IMG/VR virus record: IMGVR_UViG_3300046692_000161
Coordinates: 1-61,963 of that record
DNA from: a virus
Reading direction: 5' to 3' (one strand)
Length of the DNA: 61,963 bases
Shown here: piece by piece, positions 34,581 to 42,920 of the stretch
Layout: each line of letters begins with the position of its first letter
Position numbering within the stretch: position 1 is the first letter of the stretch
Translations under genes and position numbers: made by a program
The notes under the pieces: generated by a model
The model's database searches: none
Seen by the model: the letters and a program-made list of their open reading frames with translations, nothing else
What the model was told of the DNA's origin: nothing

Positions 34581-34996
34581 TCCTTCGACTCCTTGGTCAC
34601 TCCAAGTTCGCCCAGCACCAGGGCGGCAATACCGAAGGCCTCGCTACCCAACGGGGTGACACGCAGAATCTCGTTCATTGCGTCGACCAGTTCGACGTGG
34701 CCAGCCTTCAGCGCCTTGACGACTTCATGCAGGTTTTCACCAGGGGTTGAAAGCCCGAGCATGGCGCGCAATTCGCCACGGTTGGCCAGGCACGCTTCGC
34801 CAATGGGTTGAAACTCCTTGGCGGCGTACAACTCAGCCTTCAGCTGTTCGATCTGCAGGTTAAGCTCAACCACGCCGGCGCCCTGGACGGCATAGGCGAT
34901 AGTTTTCATCGCCTCGAAGTCCTCGGCCCGTACAAAGCGGCCGCCTTGGGTTTCATACCGAATCTCGGCGGTGGTGTAGCGCTTCACATTGTCCAT
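34577..34996 (-). CDS. Unknown phage protein, helical
   Basis: A 139-residue protein beginning MDNVKRYTTAEIRYETQGGR, with a central coiled-coil-like stretch (LNLQIEQLKAELYAAKEF). The N-terminus resembles small accessory proteins common in Pseudomonas phages. ATGA-coupled to the next gene. Function unknown. Confidence 0.6.
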   Translation of the reverse strand: MDNVKRYTTAEIRYETQGGRFVRAEDFEAMKTIAYAVQGAGVVELNLQIEQLKAELYAAKEFQPIGEACLANRGELRAMLGLSTPGENLHEVVKALKAGHVELVDAMNEILRVTPLGSEAFGIAALVLGELGVTKESKE

Positions 34997-35035
34997 GCCA
35001 ATGTCCTCGGTGGGGCGCCGTAGCGCCCGGGTTGG

Positions 35036-36136
35036 TTACGCCAGGTCGGTCATCGCCACTACGCGGTTAAGATGGTCCTCGGTCACGTCCTTACCTATGA
35101 AGTCATCGAGCTGCGCCCGGGTGAACTTGCCGGCGTCGTGCGTGTTGTTCGAGTACCCGCTGAAGCATGCGCGGTGATACAGGTTGTGGCCGGTGTGGTA
35201 GAGCATGAACAGCGGCTCGACCTTCGGGAACAGGATGTCACGCAGTTGGGCGGCGCGCTCGAAACGCATTTCCTTGATGGCCTTGTTCATTTCATTGTTC
35301 AGGCGCTTCTCACGATAGTCATGGCTCAGGCGGTCGCGCAGGTTCGCCGGTTGGTTGGCATATATTTCATGGGTGTGCACCACGCTATGGCCATATTTGC
35401 CGCTGACCAGATACCAGGCGGTGTTCAGGTCGTAGTAAGCCGTTCCCTGGAAAATACGCTTGGTGGCCCAATCCTTGTACCAGACGGTCGCCCCGTGCTC
35501 GATCGTTCCGCCATCCCTCGCTGTCGCGTTGCTTTTCGAGTGAATCCGCGCATGGCCCAGCTCGGCGACGTAGTGGCCGCTCTTGCGAGTGTTGTGGTCC
35601 TTCCATTCCAGCGCGGTCATGCCGGTAGGGCCTACCACCAGCGGGCCGAAGTGTTCAGGGTTCAGCTGGTAGCCGGTGAACACGTTGCACAGGTACTGCG
35701 TGATGCGGTTGCGCGTGCGCTGCATTTCCAGGCGCATCAGGTACGTCATGTGCTTTTCCAGGTCGCTCTGATACCGGCCTTCATGGTCGGCGCGATCCGG
35801 CGTGTTGATGCTCTGGAAGAACTTCAGGGTGATCGAGCAGCCAGTCATTTCAAGGTCGGCTTTCAAGTCGCCTTTCTGGCAGAAGCGCTTGCGGCGTGCG
35901 GATTCCTCGGCTATGCCATAGCCATATTGTTTCTTTGCGTGCTGGTCGACTTCCGGCATGGTGCAGGTCCAGCCGATATTGCGCATCATCCACACGATGC
36001 GCTTGAACACCTGGTTCTTGTATTCGTGCTCCCACGCCTTTTGCACCTGGTAGTCGCGCACGTTGTAGGAACCTTCCTCGACAACGGACAGCGAAGCGGT
36101 TCCCAGGTTGATCTTGCCGGTACGTTCGATTTGCAT
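35036..36136 (-). CDS. Unknown phage protein with UVR-like helix pair
   Basis: A 366-residue protein. Residues about 300-325 (NEMNKAIKEMRFERAAQLRD) read like the UVR helical hairpin seen in UvrB/UvrC and clamp loaders, which mediates protein-protein contact. The rest is mixed alpha/beta with many Tyr and His residues and no catalytic motif I can name. GAGG precedes the start. It lies in the recombination operon, so a DNA-metabolism role is plausible. Confidence 0.6.
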   Translation of the reverse strand: MQIERTGKINLGTASLSVVEEGSYNVRDYQVQKAWEHEYKNQVFKRIVWMMRNIGWTCTMPEVDQHAKKQYGYGIAEESARRKRFCQKGDLKADLEMTGCSITLKFFQSINTPDRADHEGRYQSDLEKHMTYLMRLEMQRTRNRITQYLCNVFTGYQLNPEHFGPLVVGPTGMTALEWKDHNTRKSGHYVAELGHARIHSKSNATARDGGTIEHGATVWYKDWATKRIFQGTAYYDLNTAWYLVSGKYGHSVVHTHEIYANQPANLRDRLSHDYREKRLNNEMNKAIKEMRFERAAQLRDILFPKVEPLFMLYHTGHNLYHRACFSGYSNNTHDAGKFTRAQLDDFIGKDVTEDHLNRVVAMTDLA

Positions 36137-36179
36137 GATGCCTCAAGAGGGCGCCCGTGGACGCCCGGTAGCAAGTTGA

Positions 36180-37301
36180 TCAGTAGGTGATGGTGACGGC
36201 TGGAATCTGCCCGCGGATGATCGCGGCCACGATGTTCTTGGCGACCTCCGGTTTCAGGAAGGCTTCCGGTTGACCTTCGGGGGCCATGTTGATGGCCAGG
36301 ATCGCATCGAGCGCGGCCTTGTTGATCTTGCCCTGGTGCACGCGGTTGGCTGCCCGGGCTTCATCGTCACGGCGCTGCTGCTCTTCCTGCTCACGTTGCA
36401 GGCGCTCTCGCTCGGCCTGTTCCTGCTCCAGGCGCTCACGCTCCAGGCGAACGGCGTTCTGCTGGCGCTGCTCGGACTGGCGGCGCTCGTCTTCCAAGCG
36501 CTGCTCGGCTGCAATGCGGTCCTGCTCGGCCTGGCGGGTGGCCTGCTCGGCATCCCGTACACGGCGGGCGTCGTCGTCGCGCTTCTGCTGCTGCTCTTGC
36601 TCAACCCGGGCGCGCTCGTTGGCCACTGCCAGGTCGGCGGCGTCCTTGATGCGCTTCTCTTCTTCCAGAGCGGCGATCTTGCGGCGGTTCTCGACCAGCT
36701 CGGCCTGTTCGCGCTCGTACTGCTGACGCTTGGCCAGCTGCTCGGTCAGCACGGTGATGCCGTAGGTGCGCTTGGCTTCAGCCTCTTCCAGGCGCTCGCC
36801 GAACATTTCGACGGTCAGCGGTTCCTGTTCCAGGCCAAACAAGGCGCCTTGAATCTCGTCGGCATTGGCGTCGGCCGGCAGGGTGAAGTTATTCACCACC
36901 TGGTCAATGGCGGATTGCACGGCGGCCTCTTCGGCTTCCTTCTTGGCTTCCCAGTCGTTCAGGGGCTTGCGCACCTCATCGCGCAGGGCGTCCATGTCTT
37001 CGCCGAACTTGCGCAGCTCGGCCTCGATCACCTTCGGCTTGGCCTTGAGCTCACGCAGGTAGTCGCGGCCCTTGCCGTCGAGCGCCGTCTTGGAGCGCGC
37101 CACGGTGGCGGCCAGGCTGGCGATACGCTTGCGGCCGGCGGCGGTGGTCAGGTCCGGTACTTCGCCGATCACCGAGGCGCGGGCCATGGCCACGAACTGG
37201 TCAAGGCTGTTGTGGCCGAAGATCGCCGGCGCGTTCTCGGCGCTGATGCTGTCGATGGTGATCGCCTTGTCGGCGTCAATGCTGGTTTCTTGGACGGTCA
37301 T
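36180..37301 (-). CDS. Coiled-coil protein of the recombination operon
   Basis: A 373-residue protein; ATG 37301 has GAGG seven bases upstream (a longer in-frame start at 37457 lacks one). Residues 45-130 (GRKRIASLAATVARSKTALD, then RELKAKPKVIEAELRKFGED) match the helical proteins that commonly lie beside RecT-type annealases. Residues 190-320 are a long Gln/Arg/Glu coiled coil often misnamed TolA-like. The C-terminus is a small helical domain. It is probably an accessory to the exonuclease/RecT pair. Confidence 0.65.
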   Translation of the reverse strand: MTVQETSIDADKAITIDSISAENAPAIFGHNSLDQFVAMARASVIGEVPDLTTAAGRKRIASLAATVARSKTALDGKGRDYLRELKAKPKVIEAELRKFGEDMDALRDEVRKPLNDWEAKKEAEEAAVQSAIDQVVNNFTLPADANADEIQGALFGLEQEPLTVEMFGERLEEAEAKRTYGITVLTEQLAKRQQYEREQAELVENRRKIAALEEEKRIKDAADLAVANERARVEQEQQQKRDDDARRVRDAEQATRQAEQDRIAAEQRLEDERRQSEQRQQNAVRLERERLEQEQAERERLQREQEEQQRRDDEARAANRVHQGKINKAALDAILAINMAPEGQPEAFLKPEVAKNIVAAIIRGQIPAVTITY

Positions 37302-37323
37302 GGTGATGCCTCTGTTCAAACGA

Positions 37324-37605
37324 TTAGGGTTTTTTGGCTTTGCGGCTGGCCTTGCGGGCTGCCACGCCCAACTCGCGGTGTTCTTCTTTGAACACATGCT
37401 TGGGCGGGTGCCGGGTGCCGGGCTCTTCGGCCTGGGCCTCTTCATACGCCAGGACATCGCAGAGCCGGTAGCCGGTGCGGCCGATCTTCACGCGCTTGGG
37501 GCCTTTGCCGATCTTGTGCCAGTGCTGCAGGGTGCGCGGGGTTACGCCCCAGCGCGCTGCCAGTTCTATCTGGCTCAGCAGGCGGTCTTCAGTGTTATCG
37601 GTCAT
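37324..37605 (-). CDS. MerR/excisionase-type helix-turn-helix protein
   Basis: A 93-residue protein starting at ATG 37605 (GGAG ten bases upstream), overlapping the recT end by 11 bases. SQIELAARWGVTPRTLQHWH followed by GPKRVKIGRTGYRL is the typical helix-turn-helix plus wing of excisionase and AlpA-type proteins. The C-terminus is a basic tail ending KAKKP. Possibly a directionality or transcription factor. Confidence 0.65.
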   Translation of the reverse strand: MTDNTEDRLLSQIELAARWGVTPRTLQHWHKIGKGPKRVKIGRTGYRLCDVLAYEEAQAEEPGTRHPPKHVFKEEHRELGVAARKASRKAKKP

Positions 37606-38521
37606 ACGGTGGGCACTCTCCAAAATGGTCGTCGTCGCCGAAATACACAGGCTCTTCGGCGGTTTTCGCGCTGACCGGTTGTTCTGTTGGTTCTACAGTG
37701 GTCGGTTGCGCCTGATTGATAATAGCCTTCAGGCGCGAAGGTTGGCCGGGTTGGGCGTCGATCTTCAGCAACTCGGGTTTGTCCTGCTCCAGGTCGAAGT
37801 GCATGTTGTCGTGATGGATCACCCGGGCCAGGTCTTCACTGTCAGTTGGCATCTGCTTGAAGGCGCGCTTGATCACAGCCTTGATCGCGAACTGGTCCTC
37901 CCAGTTGTTCCAGCCTGGGCCGTTCTTCGATTTGGACATGGCACGCACCGCGGCGATGTCGCGGGCGTTCATGACTTCGCGCTTAATCTCGCCATTATTC
38001 AGCTTGATGACGCAGTAGGCGGCGATCACCGGGCCGGCGTCGTCGGCACCCATGTACGGGCTGTGGACGATGCGCGGGCTGTCACCGCGCTCGTAAATGA
38101 ACGTGTCCTTGGCGCGCACGGCCACGCCGTCGACCATGGCCACGTCGCCGGTGCGGTACAGAATGTTGATCAGACCGCGCACCATCGGCATGTACTGGGC
38201 TTGCTTCTCCCAGCGCTCCGGCTTGCCGTGCTCTTTGATCTTGCAGTTGTAGACCTGAATCACCGCCTCTTTGCCGTCGGGCAGCAGGCCGTCTTTGGCC
38301 GCCAGCATGATCGAGCCCATCAGACTGGGCATGGTGCAGGTCAGCAGTTCCGGGTTCATGCTCACCACCGTCATGGCGGTGCGCACGAAGCGATCGACGT
38401 CGATGCCCTTCGGCAGCTGGGCGGCGATCTGCTCGCGCTGGTTGCCGGCCATAACATTTTTGAACGCGGCTGCCGGCGATAGCTTTTTGGTTTCTTCGGT
38501 GGTGGCGACGGTGGTGGTCAT
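37595..38521 (-). CDS. recT: RecT single-strand annealing protein
   Basis: A 308-residue protein of the RecT family, which anneals complementary single strands made by its partner exonuclease. Recognisable blocks: LPKGIDVDRFVRTAMTVV, LLTCTMPSLMGSIMLAAKDG (typical), and the central KAQYMPMVRGLINILYRTGD-like sheet. It has the usual length. It is encoded directly after the YqaJ-type exonuclease in a leftward operon, as in Rac and many temperate phages. Confidence 0.9.
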   Translation of the reverse strand: MTTTVATTEETKKLSPAAAFKNVMAGNQREQIAAQLPKGIDVDRFVRTAMTVVSMNPELLTCTMPSLMGSIMLAAKDGLLPDGKEAVIQVYNCKIKEHGKPERWEKQAQYMPMVRGLINILYRTGDVAMVDGVAVRAKDTFIYERGDSPRIVHSPYMGADDAGPVIAAYCVIKLNNGEIKREVMNARDIAAVRAMSKSKNGPGWNNWEDQFAIKAVIKRAFKQMPTDSEDLARVIHHDNMHFDLEQDKPELLKIDAQPGQPSRLKAIINQAQPTTVEPTEQPVSAKTAEEPVYFGDDDHFGECPPYDR

Positions 38522-38553
38522 GATGAAAGCCTCTGCAAATTAAATGGTTACGG

Positions 38554-39543
38554 TTACGACTTCGCGTAGATCCGCATCATGCGATAACCCGAACGGCCGC
38601 CGACGCGCTGGCCAATGTGGGCCGGGGTGATCAGGGTGCCGGCGCTGTCCTTGGTGGTCCCGGCGCTGATGCTGAAGCCAGGCACCAGCACTTTGGCGTG
38701 ATGGCCGATCAGGGTCAGAATCTCGGCCTTCAACGCCTTCTTCTTCTTCTCGGCGTCGCTGTAGGTGCTGTTGGCTTGTTCGTGCAAGGCAATCAGCTCT
38801 TTCAGGCGCGCGTTCTCGCCCATGTCGACGGTCTTGCCGTTGTCCTGGTACAGCAACTGGCCGATGGTGTCGGCGTCCTGGTTGAAGTCCGGCGCCGGGG
38901 CCTTGCCGGTGTCGACCATGTGCCAGAACTCGCCGACCTTATCGATGATGGCGCGGCCAATGGTGCGATCGCGCTGGCGCATGAAGGGCATCGGCGCGTT
39001 ACCGCCCACCAGTGGCGCGATCAACGTCCACTCCATGTCTGCCGCCTCTTGCTGGTGCTGCACCTGCAATTCGATGTGGGGCGGGGCTTCCATCAGCTGG
39101 CCGTCGTTGATCCAGGCGCGCTTGAACTGCAGGCCGTCGACGTTTTTTACTTCCATGATGCCCGGGCCATTGTCCCGGAAGGCATCGCGATAGGTTTCGT
39201 CTGTGCCCTTGTAGTCGTCAGCCAGGCCGACGATTTTGAAGTCGAACGACGAGCCCATGCGCAGCTCGGTGATGCGGGCGTACACCTTGAACGGCTCAAC
39301 GACCAATCCGGTGTCTTCAGCGATGCCATAAGCAATGGCCGCTTCCAGACGGTTGCCCCAACGAATCCGGTCGTTCAGTTCAAAGTCCACTTCGAGCTGG
39401 CCGGTCTTGGCGTGAAACAACTGGTACGCCGAGCTGTATGGCGAGCAGCCGAACAATGCGGATGCCTCGGTTGAAGTGACGTCGGCGGCGCGCATGGCCA
39501 ACCATTCGGCTTCGGTGTTGAAGGTCAGAAATTCGCGTTTCAT
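38554..39543 (-). CDS. YqaJ-type viral exonuclease
   Basis: A 329-residue protein. The start chosen is ATG 39543, with GAGG five bases upstream; an ATG 63 bases earlier has none. Motifs of the lambda-exonuclease/YqaJ fold are seen: RAADVTSTEASALFGCSPY, RIRWGNRLEAAIAYGIAED, and the core acidic plus GPGIMEVKNVDGLQ (Glu-x-Lys) followed by a HIELQVQHQQEAADMEW block. It resects double strands for RecT. Confidence 0.85.
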   Translation of the reverse strand: MKREFLTFNTEAEWLAMRAADVTSTEASALFGCSPYSSAYQLFHAKTGQLEVDFELNDRIRWGNRLEAAIAYGIAEDTGLVVEPFKVYARITELRMGSSFDFKIVGLADDYKGTDETYRDAFRDNGPGIMEVKNVDGLQFKRAWINDGQLMEAPPHIELQVQHQQEAADMEWTLIAPLVGGNAPMPFMRQRDRTIGRAIIDKVGEFWHMVDTGKAPAPDFNQDADTIGQLLYQDNGKTVDMGENARLKELIALHEQANSTYSDAEKKKKALKAEILTLIGHHAKVLVPGFSISAGTTKDSAGTLITPAHIGQRVGGRSGYRMMRIYAKS

Positions 39544-39577
39544 AGATGCCTCAAGCGTTCCTAGTGAGTGAGGCCCC

Positions 39578-39606
39578 ATTGTTTCGAATTCCATTCGTCT
39601 TTGCAA
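39578..39606 (-). promoter_or_regulatory. Probable leftward promoter for exonuclease/recT operon
   Basis: On the minus strand TTGCAA (39606-39601), 17 bases, AACAAT (39583-39578). The -35 is the same as at the capsid promoter; the -10 matches 4 of 6. Confidence 0.4.
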
Positions 39607-39645
39607 TGCTTATTTTCGCTTTTCCATTGCTTTAGTTCGTGCACA

Positions 39646-40221
39646 TCAAGGGCGCGCCATCAGCACCGGTGCAGCCCACTCCAGGGTCACCGATTCCGCT
39701 GCGTGCGGTCCGGACAAATTGAAGGTGCCCAGGTGATAACCCCGGCGCACGGTCGCCAGCGCCACCGGCCCGTCCACGATCTTGACGTAACAGAAGCGCC
39801 CCACGGCATCGGCGGCCACGTCCACCGGCTTCAGGCAATAGAAGCTCCAACCATCGAGCCAGGCATTCGGCGAATCAGCGGTGCGCGCCTGGATGGCGAT
39901 AACGCCTTCGGGCAGGCCGTCGGGGGAGGGCGTGCGCTCAGGCTTGTCGAGCAGTTCCACCGTCCCATCACCGCGCATGCAGCCGATCATGGGAATGCGC
40001 GCATCACGCACCATCGCGATCCCGGCCGCCTCGGCAATCCGCGCCAGGGGTACGCCGAAGATTTTCGCCAGCTGCGCCGCCTCGTCGAGTTGCATCCGGC
40101 GCTTGTCGCTGAAGGTCAACGACAGTTGGGAGTGGCCCAGGCCCATCATCGACGCGACGGTGCGCATGGAAAGTTTTTGCTGTGCCATCAATGCCCTAAA
40201 GAAACGCTTGTCAGTTGCCAT
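39646..40221 (-). CDS. CI/Cro-type repressor, degenerate S24 fold
   Basis: A 191-residue protein. Residues 8-60 are an XRE helix-turn-helix (MRTVASMMGLGHSQLSLTF). The C-terminal half (GVIAIQARTADSPNAWLDGW, then GRFCYVKIVDGPVALATVRR) keeps the S24/LexA-like strand pattern. I see no Ala-Gly cleavage site or Ser/Lys dyad, so it is probably not self-cleaving. It is divergent from the AlpA-like gene; the region between them holds the CGAACCA repeats. Likely the lysogeny repressor; induction may use an antirepressor rather than RecA-driven cleavage. Confidence 0.75.
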   Translation of the reverse strand: MATDKRFFRALMAQQKLSMRTVASMMGLGHSQLSLTFSDKRRMQLDEAAQLAKIFGVPLARIAEAAGIAMVRDARIPMIGCMRGDGTVELLDKPERTPSPDGLPEGVIAIQARTADSPNAWLDGWSFYCLKPVDVAADAVGRFCYVKIVDGPVALATVRRGYHLGTFNLSGPHAAESVTLEWAAPVLMARP

Positions 40222-40258
40222 AAATGCCCCCGTAAAGCTGTTTTTGGAATGAAACCAG

Positions 40259-40287
40259 TTGATTAGAAAATCGCACAGTTATAAGAT
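40259..40287 (+). promoter_or_regulatory. Rightward early promoter
   Basis: TTGATT (40259-40264), 17 bases, TAAGAT (40282-40287); the alternative -10 TATAAG lies two bases earlier. It drives the AlpA-SSB-RdgC operon, with three operator-like repeats immediately downstream. Confidence 0.45.
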
Positions 40288-40297
40288 GTCACCAGGT

Positions 40298-40324
40298 CGA
40301 ACCATATCGAACCACACCGAACCA
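40298..40324. promoter_or_regulatory. Triple CGAACCA operator
   Basis: CGAACCA at 40298, 40308 and 40318, spaced exactly 10 bases, so all three lie on one DNA face. They sit between the early promoter and the AlpA start and would block transcription when bound. The reverse complement TGGTTCG recurs at other promoters of this genome. Confidence 0.6.
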
Positions 40325-40339
40325 AACAGAGGCTAGCAG

Positions 40340-40531
40340 ATGAATGAACGGCTGCTGAATAAAAAAGAAGTCGTGCAGATCACCAGCTTGTCGGTAACGG
40401 AAATTCTCCGACAAGAAAACGCAGGAACCTTCCCGAAACGCATCGCCATCACCCCCAAAAAAGTGGTGTGGGTCGGATCGGAAATTGAGGCTTGGGTACA
40501 AGCGACAATCAAAACAGCAAGAGGGAATTAA
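40340..40531 (+). CDS. AlpA-family regulator
   Basis: A 63-residue protein with AGAGG seven bases upstream. RLLNKKEVVQITSLSVTEIL then NAGTFPKRIAI and VVWVGSEIEAWVQ is the standard AlpA winged helix-turn-helix. AlpA proteins switch on or off prophage genes. First gene of the rightward early operon, opposite the repressor; it probably acts as the counter-regulator. Confidence 0.8.
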   Translation: MNERLLNKKEVVQITSLSVTEILRQENAGTFPKRIAITPKKVVWVGSEIEAWVQATIKTARGN

Positions 40532-40534
40532 CCA

Positions 40535-41020
40535 ATGGCAGATTTAAACGAATGGCAAGGCATCGGGCGCCTCGGCAAAGACCTGGAAGTGCGTTTCCTG
40601 GGCAATGGCGACGCCGTGACCGGCTTCAGCATTGCCTGTGACGACAGCTACAAGGACAAGCAAACCGGCCAAAAGGTCGAGCGCACCGAATGGGTTCGCT
40701 GTGTAGCGTTCCGCCAAACCGCCGAGTTTCTGGGCGAGTGGCTGCGCAAAGGCGCCCGCGTGCTGATCAAGGGCAAGCTGAAAACCCGCGAGTACGAAAA
40801 GGATGGCGTGAAGCATTACGTCACCGAGATTCACGTCGCTCAAGGTACGCAAATCCTCGACTGGCCTGAGCGCAACACCAACACCCAGCAACAACAGCGC
40901 CCGGCGAGCAATGGTCAGCAGACCGCCCGCACTGGCCAGAACACCCAACAGCAACAACGCCAGGCCGCCCCGCAACCGCAGCCTGACTTTGATAGCTTCG
41001 ACGACGACATACCCTTCTAG
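40535..41020 (+). CDS. ssb: Single-stranded DNA-binding protein
   Basis: A 161-residue bacterial-type SSB. An N-terminal OB fold (IGRLGKDLEVRFLGNGDAVT, then RTEWVRCVAFRQTAEFLGEW) is followed by a Gln/Asn-rich linker and the acidic tip DDDIPF that recruits replication and repair proteins. It is of usual length. Three bases after the AlpA gene, so the same operon. Confidence 0.93.
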   Translation: MADLNEWQGIGRLGKDLEVRFLGNGDAVTGFSIACDDSYKDKQTGQKVERTEWVRCVAFRQTAEFLGEWLRKGARVLIKGKLKTREYEKDGVKHYVTEIHVAQGTQILDWPERNTNTQQQQRPASNGQQTARTGQNTQQQQRQAAPQPQPDFDSFDDDIPF

Positions 41021-41077
41021 AATCACTTGTAAATCAATAACTTACGCAAATAAATCAATCTGAAATGTAGGCATCGA

Positions 41078-42247
41078 ATGAACCTGGTAAAGAATGCAAT
41101 TATTTTCTCCGCTGAACTCCCGTCCCGCGACCTGATGCTCAACCACCTGGCTGAGATTCCTTTCGAGCCAGTGGGCGAAGCCTTCGTGTCCCGGGCCGGC
41201 TTTATTCCGAACAAAACCACCGGCGAGCTGGTGACGCCGATCGATGGCGGTTATTCCTTCAGCGTGCGCCTGGATGAAAAGATGCTGCCGAAGGCCGCGG
41301 TGCGCCGTGCCATGGATGACGCGGTCCAGGCCTACGCCGATGAACATGAACTGCTTGTTGCTGACCTGGATGAAGACCTGGTGGGCATGCTGAGCGAGCA
41401 GACCATGGCAAAGCTGATCGCCAACGCCTTGATCAAGACCACCATCGTGCATTGCTTCTACAGCGACACGGCGCAGTACCTGATCGTGCCGACCACCAAC
41501 AAGCCGCTGGCGCAAACCGTCATGAGCCTGCTGATCAAGGCGGTGGGCTCGGTCAAGACGTCGACCATTCATGTGTCGAACATCAAGGGCGGCCTGACTA
41601 CCCGCTTGAAAAACTACTTCGGCATTGACGGCGAGCCTGGCGACGAAAGTGCGTTTGACGGCTTCGAGCTGGGCGCCTCCTGCCTGCTCAAGTACAAGAC
41701 CGATAAAGCAAAGTTCGACATGGATGACCTGAGCATTGCTAAGGCCGGGATCATCGAAGCGCTCGATGCCGACATGGAAGTTGAGCTGATGGAGCTGCGT
41801 CACAATGACCTGGCGTTCAAGCTGACCCATGACTTCAAACTGCGCAGCCTGAACTTCGGCGGCGAACTGACCGAAGACGAGCAGGAAAAACTCGAAGAGG
41901 CGGACAGCGCCTTTGCCTGGCGCCTGACCGCCGCCACCCAACTCCTGCAGGTGGTGGCCCTGATCGATGCCCTGTGCGCGCTGTTCGAGTACAAGCGCGA
42001 GCCGCTGACCGACGACCATATCCAGACTGCGCCAACCCCAACCCCGGAGCCGGAAGACGATGAAGTGGACTCGCTGTATGTGGAGGCCGTGGCCTACGTC
42101 CGTGAAAGTAATCGCGCATCAATCTCGGCGATTCAGCGCCAGTTCAAGGTCGGTTACAACCGCGCGGCCCGGCTGATCGAGCGCATGGAAGTGGAGGGCG
42201 TGGTGACGCCGATGAACACCCACGGCGCCCGCGAAGTGATGATCTAA
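41078..42247 (+). CDS. rdgC: RdgC recombination protein fused to an FtsK gamma domain
   Basis: A 389-residue protein. Residues 1-310 follow RdgC ([19 protein letters not shown] at the start, [39 protein letters not shown]). RdgC is a ring-forming DNA-binding protein that holds back RecA. An acidic Pro-rich linker (about 310-330) leads to residues 330-389, which read as an FtsK gamma winged helix ([20 protein letters not shown], then [17 protein letters not shown]). In FtsK this domain reads the polar KOPS sequence and activates XerCD. The tail resembles the Pseudomonas host domain closely, suggesting capture. It may give RdgC sequence specificity or engage XerCD to resolve circular dimers. 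Confidence 0.85.
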   Translation: MNLVKNAIIFSAELPSRDLMLNHLAEIPFEPVGEAFVSRAGFIPNKTTGELVTPIDGGYSFSVRLDEKMLPKAAVRRAMDDAVQAYADEHELLVADLDEDLVGMLSEQTMAKLIANALIKTTIVHCFYSDTAQYLIVPTTNKPLAQTVMSLLIKAVGSVKTSTIHVSNIKGGLTTRLKNYFGIDGEPGDESAFDGFELGASCLLKYKTDKAKFDMDDLSIAKAGIIEALDADMEVELMELRHNDLAFKLTHDFKLRSLNFGGELTEDEQEKLEEADSAFAWRLTAATQLLQVVALIDALCALFEYKREPLTDDHIQTAPTPTPEPEDDEVDSLYVEAVAYVRESNRASISAIQRQFKVGYNRAARLIERMEVEGVVTPMNTHGAREVMI

Positions 42248-42249
42248 CC

Positions 42250-42447
42250 ATGGCCGTGTATGACATGAACGACGTTATGGTTTGCCTGGCGCTCGCTCTA
42301 CGCATCCACGGCTCAGACGCGGCGGTCCTGGCGACCGCCCACCGTCTAAGGCCCAACGTGCGGCGCGACCTGCAACCGCTGGTGAACAAGATCATTCGGT
42401 GCGGATCGCCTGGCAAGTTTGTCGAAGCCTTTCTGCGAGAGTGGTAA
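42250..42447 (+). CDS. Small unknown protein
   Basis: A 65-residue protein beginning two bases after the rdgC stop and overlapping the next start (TAATG). It is helical and basic (LRPNVRRDLQPLVNKIIRCG). Tight packing in the early operon supports it; no family recognised. Confidence 0.6.
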   Translation: MAVYDMNDVMVCLALALRIHGSDAAVLATAHRLRPNVRRDLQPLVNKIIRCGSPGKFVEAFLREW

Positions 42448-42920
42448 TGAAAGCGTATTTCCGCAAGATGCCCGGCGGCATGCTGGCGCCGGACAACGAT
42501 GAAACCGTCGAGTACCTGCAGAAGGTCAAGACCGGTGCCGTCGTCAGCTGCAAACTTGTCCAGCCGCGCAACTACAAGTTCCTACAGAAGACTATGTGCC
42601 TGTTCAATTATTGCTTCGAGCACTTCGCCGAAAACATGGCCAGCGCCGAGGTTGATTACAAGGGCATGAAGGCGGCGCCGTCGCTCGATCGCTTCCGGTA
42701 TGACCTGACGATCTTGGCGGGCCACTACACGGCAACCTTCGACATCATGGGCAACCTGAAGTTGGAGGCCAAGAGCCTGAGCTACGGCAAGTGTTCCGAG
42801 CAGGAAGCGGAGCGCATCTACAGCGACGTGATCAATGCCGCACTCAAGCAAGTGTTCAAGCTGAGCATGACCGAAGAAGAACTACGAAAAACCGTTGATA
42901 CCATCTTGGGGTACGCATGA
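42447..42920 (+). CDS. DUF1367 family phage protein
   Basis: A 157-residue protein whose start overlaps the previous stop. AYFRKMPGGMLAPDNDETVE, the KVKTGAVVSCKLVQPRNYKF block and the C-terminal SMTEEELRKTVDTILGY match the DUF1367 family found in lambdoid nin-type early regions. Biochemical role unknown, probably in DNA metabolism. ATGA overlap with the PP-loop gene. Confidence 0.75.
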   Translation: MKAYFRKMPGGMLAPDNDETVEYLQKVKTGAVVSCKLVQPRNYKFLQKTMCLFNYCFEHFAENMASAEVDYKGMKAAPSLDRFRYDLTILAGHYTATFDIMGNLKLEAKSLSYGKCSEQEAERIYSDVINAALKQVFKLSMTEEELRKTVDTILGYA

